From: Pseudomonas mangiferae
GTDB taxonomy: Bacteria; Pseudomonadota; Gammaproteobacteria; Pseudomonadales; Pseudomonadaceae
Length of the DNA stretch: 64,000 bases
NCBI RefSeq assembly: GCF_007109405.1
Contig: NZ_VJOY01000005.1
Coordinates: 189,921-253,920 of the forward strand
Reading direction: 5' to 3'
Shown here piece after piece: positions 38,472 to 46,182 of this stretch. The translations under genes and the position numbers were made by a program. Under the pieces are notes generated by a model, which worked only from the letters and a program-made list of their open reading frames with translations, was not told the DNA's origin and ran no database searches. The stretch's first letter is position 1, and every line of letters starts with the position of its first letter.

Positions 38472-39968
38472 ATGTCACTGGCCATCGTCCACAGCCGCGC
38501 CCAGCTGGGCGTCGAGGCGCCGGCGGTCACCGTCGAGGCCCACCTGGCCAACGGCCTGCCGTCCCTGGCCCTGGTGGGCCTGCCGGAAACCGCGGTGAAG
38601 GAGAGCAAGGACCGCGTCCGCAGCGCCATCCTCAATTCCGGTTTCGATTTCCCGCCGCGCCGCATCACCCTCAACCTCGCGCCTGCCGACCTGCCCAAGG
38701 ACGGCGGCCGCTTCGACCTGGCCATCGCCCTGGGCATCCTCGCCGCCAGCGGCCAAGTGCCGGCGGACGCCCTGGATGGCATCGAGTGCCTGGGTGAGCT
38801 GGCCCTGTCCGGCGCGGTGCGCCCGGTTCAGGGCGTGCTGCCGGCGGCGCTGGCGGCCCGCGCCGCCGGGCGCGCCCTGGTGGTGCCCCGGGCCAACGCC
38901 GAGGAGGCCTGCCTGGCAAGCGGGCTGCGGGTGCTGGCCATCGAGCACCTGCTGGAGCTGGCCGCCCATCTCAGCGGGCAGACGCCCCTGGCGCCCTACC
39001 AGGCCCACGGCCTGCCGAGCCAGCCCCGGCCCTACCCGGACCTGGCCGACGTGCAGGGCCAGCAGGCGGCCAAGCGCGCCCTGCTGGTGGCCGCCGCCGG
39101 GGCCCACAACCTGCTGCTGTCGGGCCCGCCGGGCACCGGCAAGACCCTCCTGGCCAGCCGCCTGCCGGGGCTGCTGCCGCCCCTGGACGAGCACGAGGCC
39201 CTGGAGGTGGCGGCGATTCATTCAGTGGTGAGCCACGCGCCCCTGGATACCTGGCCCCAGCGACCGTTTCGCCAACCGCACCACAGCGCCTCGGGGCCGG
39301 CGCTGGTGGGCGGCGGCAGCCGGCCGCGGCCCGGGGAAATCACCCTGGCGCACCAGGGCGTGCTGTTCCTCGACGAGCTGCCGGAGTTCGACCGCAAGGT
39401 TCTGGAGGTGCTGCGGGAGCCCCTGGAGAGCGGCGAGATCGTCATCGCCCGGGCCCACGACAAGGTGCGCTTCCCGGCCCGCTTCCAACTGGTGGCGGCG
39501 ATGAACCCATGCCCCTGCGGCTACCTGGGCGATGCCGGCGGCCGCTGCCAGTGCACGCCGGATCGCATCCAGCGCTACCGGGCCAAGCTCTCCGGGCCGC
39601 TGCTGGACCGCATCGACCTGCACCTCACCGTGGCGCGGGAAGCCACCGCCCTGCAGCCCAGCGCAGGCGACGGGCCGAGCAGCGCGGAGGCGGCGGCCCA
39701 CGTGGCGGATGCGCGCCAGCGCCAGCTGGCCCGCCAGGGCAGGGCCAACGCGTTTCTCGACCTGGACGGGGTGCGGCGGCATTGCGCCCTGGAGGAGGAC
39801 GACCGCCGCTGGCTGGAGAAGGCGTGCGAACGCCTGGGGATGTCGCTGCGCGCCGCCCACCGGGTGTTGAAGGTGGCGCGCAGCCTGGCGGATCTTGAAG
39901 CCCGCCCGCGCCTGGCGCGCCACCATCTGGCGGAGGCGCTCCAGTATCGCCCGGGCGGGGCGGCGTGA
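38472..39968 (+). CDS. comM: ComM/YifB AAA+ helicase (magnesium chelatase-like)
   Basis: This 498-residue protein has an N-terminal Lon-like S16 domain (LANGLPSLALVGLPETAVKESKDRVRSA), a magnesium chelatase-type AAA+ domain with Walker A GPPGTGKT at 218-225 and Walker B GVLFLDELPEF, and a zinc-knuckle-like CPCGYLGDAGGRCQC block. ComM is a hexameric branch-migration helicase needed for integrating heterologous DNA during transformation. An AAGGAG-type site precedes the ATG. It is convergent with the metallopeptidase gene at seven bases. Confidence 0.95.
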   Translation: MSLAIVHSRAQLGVEAPAVTVEAHLANGLPSLALVGLPETAVKESKDRVRSAILNSGFDFPPRRITLNLAPADLPKDGGRFDLAIALGILAASGQVPADALDGIECLGELALSGAVRPVQGVLPAALAARAAGRALVVPRANAEEACLASGLRVLAIEHLLELAAHLSGQTPLAPYQAHGLPSQPRPYPDLADVQGQQAAKRALLVAAAGAHNLLLSGPPGTGKTLLASRLPGLLPPLDEHEALEVAAIHSVVSHAPLDTWPQRPFRQPHHSASGPALVGGGSRPRPGEITLAHQGVLFLDELPEFDRKVLEVLREPLESGEIVIARAHDKVRFPARFQLVAAMNPCPCGYLGDAGGRCQCTPDRIQRYRAKLSGPLLDRIDLHLTVAREATALQPSAGDGPSSAEAAAHVADARQRQLARQGRANAFLDLDGVRRHCALEEDDRRWLEKACERLGMSLRAAHRVLKVARSLADLEARPRLARHHLAEALQYRPGGAA

Positions 39969-39975
39969 GCCGCGC

Positions 39976-41781
39976 TTACAGGCGCTGCACCAGCACGTCG
40001 TCGATGAACAGCGACTGGGCCGGCTGGTCGCCCAGCAGGATCAGCTCGACGCGCTTGAGGTTGCCGGCCGGCAGCTGCACCTGGCCCTGCAGGGTGGTCC
40101 AGGTGTTGCCGGCGGTCTGCCGCAGCCCGATGGACTGGTAGGCGCCCTGGCCGCGGGCATCCTCCACATACAGGTAGCCGTACACCGAGCCCCGGACGCG
40201 GCTGTCGCGGCCCAGGGCCAGGGTCGCGGAGACGCGATACGCCTTGCCGCCCTCGACGTTGCCCAGCAGGCTCACGCCGGCGCCACTGCCGGCCACGCTG
40301 CGGCCGTAGGCCTCCAGGGCCAGGCGGCCACTGCGGGCGAAGGTGCTCGGGCGTACCTGGGCGTAGAAGCCGCCCCAGCCGGCGATGCCGTCCTCGAAGC
40401 CGTAGGCGATGCGCGCCGGAGCCGGCGGCAGTTGCGGCGCCGCATCGGTCCACTCGCTCAGTTGCACCTCGTCCGCCAGCAGGCTGGCGCCGCTGGAGGT
40501 CATGGCGGCGACGTACACCGCGCGGGCACCGGCGGACGGCTTGTAGGTGAAGCGCTTGTCGAAGCGGGTGAACTCGTTGCCGGTGATGGACAGGCTCACC
40601 GCCTGGGTGTCCTGGAAGGACAGGCGGCCATCGGCGCCTTCCTCGAGGATCGCCAGCATGGCGGTTTCCCGCACGCCCTTGGCCTTGAGCATCAACTTGC
40701 CTTGCAGGCGATAGTCGCCGCCGCTGCGCAGCCCGGCCACCGGGGTGACGAGGATGTCGAAGGAACGGGCATCCATTTGCACCACGGTGTCGCGGCAGCC
40801 CTGGCCGGCCTCCACCAGGCTCAGCTCGGAAGCGCCATAGAGCCCACGCCAGCCGTTCAGGCTGCGGAACTCGGGATCGGCGATCAGGCCCTTGAGCTCG
40901 GCCTTCTCGCACCACGGCAATTGCGGCGGGGTGGGCGGGGTCGGCTGGCCCGGATTCGGCTGCGCCACCTTGGTCGGGCGGTATGCGGCGATCTGGGCGG
41001 CCATGGCGTTCAGGGCGCGCACCGCGTCCGCCTTGCCGGCTTCCCCGCAGGCCTGGTTGGCGCAGTCCGCCGCGGTCAGCGCCGGGTTGGAGAAGAACGG
41101 CGCCTGCACCGGCGCGCCATAGACATGGGGGTAGGCCATGATGGTGCTGAACTTGCCATAGACGCCGTAGCCGCGGCTCCACTCGTAGGTGCCGCTGTGG
41201 CTGTTGGCGCCGCCGGTGCGGTAGTAGCCTTCGCTCTGGTCCTGCTCGAAGGAGTGGCGCAGGCCCATGTTGTGGCCGGCCTCGTGGGCGAAGGTGTTCA
41301 GGCCGCAATCGACCCCCACCAGGTTGAAGGCCATGTCCTTGGACCAGGCATAGAAGGTGCCGCTGTTCTTCGCCGCGCTGCCCATGTAGCCGATGCCGCA
41401 GGTGAACATGCCGCCGCCGGCGTCGGCGGACAGGTTGATCAGGCTGACCACGTCGGCGCCGTACTGCTCGCGCAGGCGCAGCACGTTGGCGTCGTCCTTG
41501 AAGCGATCGAGGTTGGCCGAGGTGACGTCGCGGTATTGCGTCCAGTCCAGCAGTTGCTTGTGCACCAGGCGCATGCGCAGGTCGACGCCGCTCTTTTCAT
41601 AAGCGCGGTTGGCGAACTCGATGTAGCTGGCGATCCGCGCGTCGATGTCGCGGCCGTTGCGGTGGGCCACCGCGTCGGCGGTGTAGAGCACCAGTACGTC
41701 CACCGTCTGGGGCGCCGCCTGGGCATCCAGGGCGGCGGCGACAAGGGCCGGGGCGAGCAGCCATTGCAGTCCTTTCATCAT
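39976..41781 (-). CDS. Secreted zinc metallopeptidase (M12/M72-like) without propeptide
   Basis: This 601-residue secreted enzyme has a signal peptide (1-22, ending AQA) followed at once by the catalytic domain (QTVDVLVLYTADAVA). Zinc binding is HEAGHNMGLRH at 166-176 (HExxHxxGxxH), with the Met-turn IMAYP at 214. Family members normally carry a propeptide of about 150 residues or more before the VLVLYT strand; none is here. A Pro/Thr-rich linker (272-290) joins two beta-rich C-terminal modules (about 292-445 and 455-601) resembling carbohydrate-binding folds. The substrate is unknown. Confidence 0.88.
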   Translation of the reverse strand: MMKGLQWLLAPALVAAALDAQAAPQTVDVLVLYTADAVAHRNGRDIDARIASYIEFANRAYEKSGVDLRMRLVHKQLLDWTQYRDVTSANLDRFKDDANVLRLREQYGADVVSLINLSADAGGGMFTCGIGYMGSAAKNSGTFYAWSKDMAFNLVGVDCGLNTFAHEAGHNMGLRHSFEQDQSEGYYRTGGANSHSGTYEWSRGYGVYGKFSTIMAYPHVYGAPVQAPFFSNPALTAADCANQACGEAGKADAVRALNAMAAQIAAYRPTKVAQPNPGQPTPPTPPQLPWCEKAELKGLIADPEFRSLNGWRGLYGASELSLVEAGQGCRDTVVQMDARSFDILVTPVAGLRSGGDYRLQGKLMLKAKGVRETAMLAILEEGADGRLSFQDTQAVSLSITGNEFTRFDKRFTYKPSAGARAVYVAAMTSSGASLLADEVQLSEWTDAAPQLPPAPARIAYGFEDGIAGWGGFYAQVRPSTFARSGRLALEAYGRSVAGSGAGVSLLGNVEGGKAYRVSATLALGRDSRVRGSVYGYLYVEDARGQGAYQSIGLRQTAGNTWTTLQGQVQLPAGNLKRVELILLGDQPAQSLFIDDVLVQRL

Positions 41782-41856
41782 GTGTCTCCGTGAGAGTCGG
41801 GCAAAGGGAAGGAACGGACCCCGTCCGGCGGACGGGCCCTGGAAGGAAACCGGGAA

Positions 41857-42510
41857 TCAGCTCTGGGCCGGTGGCGGCAGCGGCGGCAACGCAGCCGGCT
41901 GCGCGTCGACGTGATCGGTGTGGGGATCGCTGCGGCTCGCCAGGGCGTTCTCATCGGTGATCACCGTCTGCCCGCTGGCGTTGTCCACCACCAGGGACAC
42001 GCTGCCCTGCAGGGTGGCGACGCTGATGTGGGTGTCCAGGCGGCCGCGGACGATGGTCAGGCTCTCCATCGGGCTGCCGTCCAGCAGGCGCGCTTCCCAG
42101 ACTTCCAGGCCATCGGCGTTGTGGGTGGAGACGAGCTGCGCCCGCATCGGCTCGGCACGGCCGGGCAGCGCCAGTTCCAGGACCTGGTCCTGCTGCAATT
42201 GGCCCAGTAGCGACGGGTCGGCCTGGGTGTAGTGCACCGTGATCCCGTCGGCCTGGCCTTCTCGGAAGTCACGGCTGGGAAACAGCTCGTGCCGGGCCGA
42301 GCGGGCGGAGGCCGCCGGCACGCCCGCGGGGGCTTTCCCGGCGGGCGCGGACGCCACGGGCATCGGCGCCCGGGCGGTCGGTGCCGGAATCGCGGTGGAT
42401 TGGGCCACCGTGGCCGGCGCGGCGGGCTGGCCGTCGAGATAGATCAGGCTGCCGACGGTAGCGCCGGCCAACAGGAGGGCGACGCCTCCGATCACACCAT
42501 ACTGGGACAT
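41857..42510 (-). CDS. Membrane-anchored stand-alone propeptide-like protein
   Basis: This 217-residue protein has one N-terminal membrane segment (about 4-24), an Ala/Pro-rich linker (28-70), a beta-rich domain (about 75-185) and a Pro-rich tail. The domain has the rhythm of reprolysin-type propeptides: LELALPGRAEPMRAQLVS, LEVWEARLLDGSPMESLTIV and SVSLVVDNASGQTVI. It lies 75 bases upstream of the propeptide-less peptidase on the same strand. The overall plan resembles lipase foldases (anchor, Ala/Pro linker, folding domain). The start has no clear ribosome site; earlier in-frame starts look non-coding. Function is inferred. Confidence 0.7.
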   Translation of the reverse strand: MSQYGVIGGVALLLAGATVGSLIYLDGQPAAPATVAQSTAIPAPTARAPMPVASAPAGKAPAGVPAASARSARHELFPSRDFREGQADGITVHYTQADPSLLGQLQQDQVLELALPGRAEPMRAQLVSTHNADGLEVWEARLLDGSPMESLTIVRGRLDTHISVATLQGSVSLVVDNASGQTVITDENALASRSDPHTDHVDAQPAALPPLPPPAQS

Positions 42511-42778
42511 GCAGGAGGTCCATGCGTGGGAAAACGAGGCGCCCGTTATAGCGGCGCCACGAACACCGCCGCCGCCCACCCACGGCGAAAATGTGAAGGC
42601 GCCCGGAAAAAACCGACGCCGGCGGCCAGGGCCTATGAACGGGTTCAACTTTCCAGGCATTTCACGGTGTGACGCCTCGGTCACAGTACCCCCTGAGCCG
42701 CCGCGCCACGCCCTCGGCAGGCCCGCGCCCAGGCAACCGTGTGGCACTATCGGCCTTTCCGCCCGAGAGCACCCCGCC

Positions 42779-43129
42779 ATGCCCGGCCATCCCCCGCTCC
42801 TCTCTGCCCGCCCGGTCGCCCTGGTGCTGCTGGTGGCGACCCTGGCCGGGTGCTACCACCGCGCCGACGATGCCGAGGCCATGGAAAAGGACTTCGAGGC
42901 CTGCAAGGCGCTGATCGAACAGGCCGCCCACGACGACTTCGACAAGGCCCGGGTCTCCTACGCCACCGCGGGGACCTACCGCATCGACGAGGACAATGCC
43001 GCTCTCATCGAAATCGACCTGTGGTTGCAGACCCGGAAAGCGACCCTGGCCAAATCAGCCCTGTGCACCCTTCCACTGTTCGGCAAGCCGGACCTGGTGT
43101 TGACGGATCCGGCGGCGCCGGGCATTTGA
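42779..43129 (+). CDS. Small lipoprotein of unknown function
   Basis: This 116-residue protein has a signal peptide with lipobox LAGC (residue C about 24) followed by YHRADDAEAMEKDFEACKALIEQAAHDDFDKARVSY-like helical text and a beta strand-rich end. I do not recognise the family. It is divergent from the propeptide-like gene (about 270 bases between starts). A remote terminator lies at 43457. Confidence 0.65.
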   Translation: MPGHPPLLSARPVALVLLVATLAGCYHRADDAEAMEKDFEACKALIEQAAHDDFDKARVSYATAGTYRIDEDNAALIEIDLWLQTRKATLAKSALCTLPLFGKPDLVLTDPAAPGI

Positions 43130-43456
43130 GGGCGCCGGTCCTTACGCTGGCCTTACATGGAGCACCGGAAACAGCTCTGGCATTCGCCGCGCGCGCCCCG
43201 GTGCAGGCAAGGGGCGGGCCTCTTCGCCCGCGGGACGATCGTCCACCATTCATGGGGGGTTCGGCTGCAGGCCCCTCAAGACGAGCCGCCTAGCAGCACG
43301 CGGGAACAAGCCTACCAGGAGCCGGATACCAGCCCCCGCAGGCCGCGGGTTTCTCGCTTTACCCAGCCTTTACACCCCGCTGACCGTCCGCTGCAGTCTA
43401 AATTTGTGCCTGGAAGGAACCGGGCTAACGTGTTGGAAGCTCAGACGCTTTCTTTC

Positions 43457-43485
43457 AAGCCCGCCCACCCAGGCGGGCTTTTTCT
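43457..43485 (+). terminator. Intrinsic terminator in the inter-lipoprotein region
   Basis: AAGCCCGCC-CACCCA-GGCGGGCTT is a perfect 9-bp stem followed by TTTCTT. It lies more than 300 bases past the upstream lipoprotein stop. It therefore ends either a very long 3' tail or a separate short transcript that starts near 43400. Confidence 0.75.
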
Positions 43486-43538
43486 TGCCCGCGCGCCGAG
43501 CACGAACGCACTTCTTGAAAAAAGTTCCCCAGCGGTAA

Positions 43539-43554
43539 TGTGACACTGGTCACA
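43539..43554. promoter_or_regulatory. Vfr/CRP-type operator
   Basis: TGTGA-CACTGG-TCACA is a perfect match to the CRP/Vfr palindrome TGTGA-N6-TCACA, flanked by AA and TT as in good sites. It sits where the -35 element of the downstream promoter would be, centred roughly 38-42 bases before the expected transcript start, a class II activator position. Confidence 0.75.
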
Positions 43555-43571
43555 TTTCTCAAGAAACCCTC

Positions 43572-43577
43572 TATAGT
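43572..43577 (+). promoter_or_regulatory. Putative -10 element of the 43612 lipoprotein gene
   Basis: TATAGT lies 17 bases after the end of the Vfr/CRP palindrome and 35 bases before the GTG start. There is no good -35 hexamer, which fits a promoter dependent on an activator bound at 43539. Confidence 0.5.
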
Positions 43578-43611
43578 GCGCGCCCCTTGAATCCCGACAT
43601 GGAGGTCGCGC

Positions 43612-44148
43612 GTGCGCACTCTGGTTTCCGTACTTGCCCTTTCCCTGCTCAGCGGATGCGCCAGCATCGTCAGCGAGAGCAAATACCCAGTCAACATCGT
43701 CACTTTCCCGGCTGGCGCCCAAGTGGACATTCACGACCGCAGCGGCGCCACCGTCTACACTGGCACCACGCCGGCCCTCGTCAGCCTGGACTCCGGCGAT
43801 GGTTACTTCGGCCGCGCGGCCTACACCATCGACCTGAAGAAGGACGGCTTCGCGCCGACCCAGACCAACCTGCGGGCGTCCATGAACGGCTGGTACTGGG
43901 GCAACATCGTCTTCGGCGGCCTGATCGGCATGCTGATCGTCGACCCCCTCACCGGCGCCATGTACAAGCTGCCCGGCAACAGCAGCACGTCCCTGCAGGC
44001 ACTGCCGGCACCGGCCCCGGTGGCCTCCGCACCGACGGCACCCGGCCAGGCCGACGCCGAGCGGGCACGCCAGGTCCAGGAACTGCAGCAGGCCAACCTG
44101 CCTTACGAGGAATACCAGCGCCGCTACCAGGCCCTCCAGTCCCGCTGA
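43612..44148 (+). CDS. Lipoprotein with PEGA-like domain
   Basis: This 178-residue protein has the signal peptide MRTLVSVLALSLLSGC (lipobox LSGC), then a PEGA-like surface beta domain (KYPVNIVTFPAGAQVDIHDRSG and IDLKKDGFAPTQTNLRAS). A glycine-rich hydrophobic hairpin (WYWGNIVFGGLIGMLIVDPLTGAMYKLP) and a Pro/Ala linker with a Gln-rich tail complete it. The GTG start has GGAGGT at the right distance. It probably sits in the outer membrane. A perfect Vfr/CRP site precedes it, suggesting cAMP control. Confidence 0.8.
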   Translation: MRTLVSVLALSLLSGCASIVSESKYPVNIVTFPAGAQVDIHDRSGATVYTGTTPALVSLDSGDGYFGRAAYTIDLKKDGFAPTQTNLRASMNGWYWGNIVFGGLIGMLIVDPLTGAMYKLPGNSSTSLQALPAPAPVASAPTAPGQADAERARQVQELQQANLPYEEYQRRYQALQSR

Positions 44149-44692
44149 TTGCCGAGCCGTTCACCGCAGGTACGCCCGCCAAACTGTGCACTGGATCACT
44201 TTCGACCCACCTGCCGGGTCCAAAGGGCGTCGTGGCGCTTTACCATGACGCCCTCGCCGGCGCGCAACGCCGGCCTCGACAGGACGTTGCCATGCCCGCT
44301 CGGCCCAGCACCCGCACTCCTGCGCCCCGGCATTCTGTGGGCAGAAAACCCTCCGCCACGGCGCTACCGTGTAAACCGATACCAGGCAGCCAGTCGATTC
44401 GCGAGCCAGTGCTTCGTCTCTTCGAGGAAGACACCCCGTATCGTTGCCTTCACGCCAGTATTCCAGGCGCACCCGCTCCGCGAAAGCCTCTGGCAACCCA
44501 ACCTGAGCCGGGCGCCCATCGCCCCTGTGCGAGCGAGACACCCGATCAACATCGTGGGCAAGCAGGCTCGTCGATCAGTCGACTCGACCTTGATGCACCC
44601 TGCCGTTCAGCGCTCGGGATGCCCGGCCATCGCGCTGATGGATGCGTCACTGCGCGCCCCCAGGACTTTCCGTTTCCGTTAAGGACAATGAC
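44149..44692. other. Gene-free stretch before the exported paralogue pair
   Basis: One long open reading frame crosses this region, but its composition (Pro/Arg/Ser-rich, no domain, no ribosome site) looks non-coding. A stem-loop with an 11-bp stem (one G-T pair) at 44225-44253 and a smaller one at 44256-44274 may end the lipoprotein transcript. I place no other feature. Confidence 0.45.
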
Positions 44693-46015
44693 ATGAACCC
44701 TGCCGCCTCCCTCACCCTGGCCGTGACGCTGGGCCTTTCCTCTGCCGCTGGCGCGGTCGAGCTGTCTGCCAGCGGTGCCGGCCAGGTGCTGATCTACCCG
44801 CTCTATAGCGTGGAATCGGGCAACGACACGGCCATCCACGTGACCAATGCGAGCATGACGCCCACCGTGGCCAAGGTCCGTATCCTCGAGGGGCTGGAGG
44901 GGCGCGTCGTCCACAGCTTCAACCTCTACCTGGGCAGCCATGACGTGTGGACGGGCGTACTGACCCGCAGCGACAGCGGCGCTCGGCTGGTCAGTGCCGA
45001 TAGCAGCTGCACGTTGCCGCAGCTGCCAGCCGAGGGCGTGGAGTTGGCCGGCGCTACCGATCCGGGCCTGGCGGCACGCGCCCGGGTCGGCAGCATTGAA
45101 GTCATCGGGATGGCAGGAAACTGGGCAAGCGTGCCGAGTCTGCCCCCGCAGATGGGAAGCGCCCCAATCATGGGCATCCCGTGCGACGCGCTTCGCGATG
45201 CTTTTGGCGAAGGGGGCGTTTGGGCTCAGGACAGCAATGCCGGGCTCTATCCCCCTGCCAACGGGCTTTCCGGTAGCGTGACCCTCACCAACGTGATGAA
45301 CGGCCACCAGATTGCACTGGATGCCACTGCACTGCTGGATTTCAGCCAGAACGCCCGCCAGACCCGACCAGAAAACCCCGAACCCACCCTGGGCCAGAGC
45401 GAAACGACCTACGCGGCGATGCGCGACGCGGTGCTGCCCTTCCGCAATGGTACCGAAGCCGTCACGGCGCTGCTGACCCACCAGAGCGGCGATGGCGACT
45501 ACGCCTATGGCGCCGGGCTCAATGCCGAAACCGACTGGGTCATCACGTTTCCTACCAAGGCTTACTTGAACGCGGTCCCTGACGCCTCGCTGCACTCGCC
45601 GTTCTCCGTGACGCCCGGCCCGGCGGGAACCACCTGTGAAGCAACCCAGCCCTGGTACCAGTCGCGTGAAGCACTGCTTTCTGCCGACCACACAATCGAC
45701 CTGTGTGGCATCACCAATGTCATTGGAATCGGAACCAGCAATATCCTCGGGGGCCAGTACGTCCGCACGCAGTTGGCAGTACCCCTGTATTCAGCAGGAT
45801 GGATGAGCTTGTGGTTCTGGCCACCAGGAAGCGGGATCATGGCCCCCCCCTCTCCGCTTCGAAATCTCACCGTGTCTTCTGGATCAGCGCCTTTCAGCCT
45901 TCAAGGCCTGGGGATGATCGGGTTCTCCATCATCCGCATCCAGAACGGAGACGTCGATGGGCTGCTCTCCAATTATGTCAGCGTCAAGCGCCTGACCTCA
46001 CCCGCAGGCCATTGA
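44693..46015 (+). CDS. Exported protein of unknown function, paralogue 1
   Basis: This 440-residue protein has a signal peptide (about 1-20, ending AAGA) and a beta-rich body starting VELSASGAGQVLIYPLYSVESGNDTAIHV, followed by AKVRILEGLEGRVVHSFNLYL and DVWTGVLTRS. It belongs to a gamma-proteobacterial family of secreted or surface proteins that share the QVLIYP-YSV and VRILEG-FNLYL blocks and have no assigned role. Four cysteines are at positions matched in paralogue 2. AAGGA precedes the start. Confidence 0.82.
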   Translation: MNPAASLTLAVTLGLSSAAGAVELSASGAGQVLIYPLYSVESGNDTAIHVTNASMTPTVAKVRILEGLEGRVVHSFNLYLGSHDVWTGVLTRSDSGARLVSADSSCTLPQLPAEGVELAGATDPGLAARARVGSIEVIGMAGNWASVPSLPPQMGSAPIMGIPCDALRDAFGEGGVWAQDSNAGLYPPANGLSGSVTLTNVMNGHQIALDATALLDFSQNARQTRPENPEPTLGQSETTYAAMRDAVLPFRNGTEAVTALLTHQSGDGDYAYGAGLNAETDWVITFPTKAYLNAVPDASLHSPFSVTPGPAGTTCEATQPWYQSREALLSADHTIDLCGITNVIGIGTSNILGGQYVRTQLAVPLYSAGWMSLWFWPPGSGIMAPPSPLRNLTVSSGSAPFSLQGLGMIGFSIIRIQNGDVDGLLSNYVSVKRLTSPAGH

Positions 46016-46182
46016 TGCCTATCAGCCCACCCATAGTGATGCGCCGGTCTTCGAAAGGGTTTCGTTGGGCAAGGCCGCCTGTGCCGATGCCATGGGCTTT
46101 CCCTTTTCAGGACGGGCTTATTGCATATCGCCCGACGCCGAGCAGGGCGGACCGTTTGCTTCACTTCATAAGGATGAATGAC

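Larger units (their letters stand above)
43130..43611. other. Gene-free stretch with terminator and Vfr/CRP site
   Basis: Between the two lipoprotein genes I see no convincing coding sequence. The part from about 43200 to 43400 has no clear feature. From 43400 to 43485 there is a terminator-bounded segment that might be a small RNA. From 43530 to 43611 lies the control region of the next lipoprotein. Confidence 0.5.

Noticed and set aside
44149..44682. 177-residue frame between the lipoprotein and the exported paralogue
   Set aside because: Pro/Arg/Ser-rich composition, no ribosome site, no recognisable domain; treated as non-coding.
45703..46182. N-terminal 160 residues of the long frame containing exported paralogue 2
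   Set aside because: They overlap paralogue 1 out of frame. The ribosome site and signal peptide place the true start at 46183.
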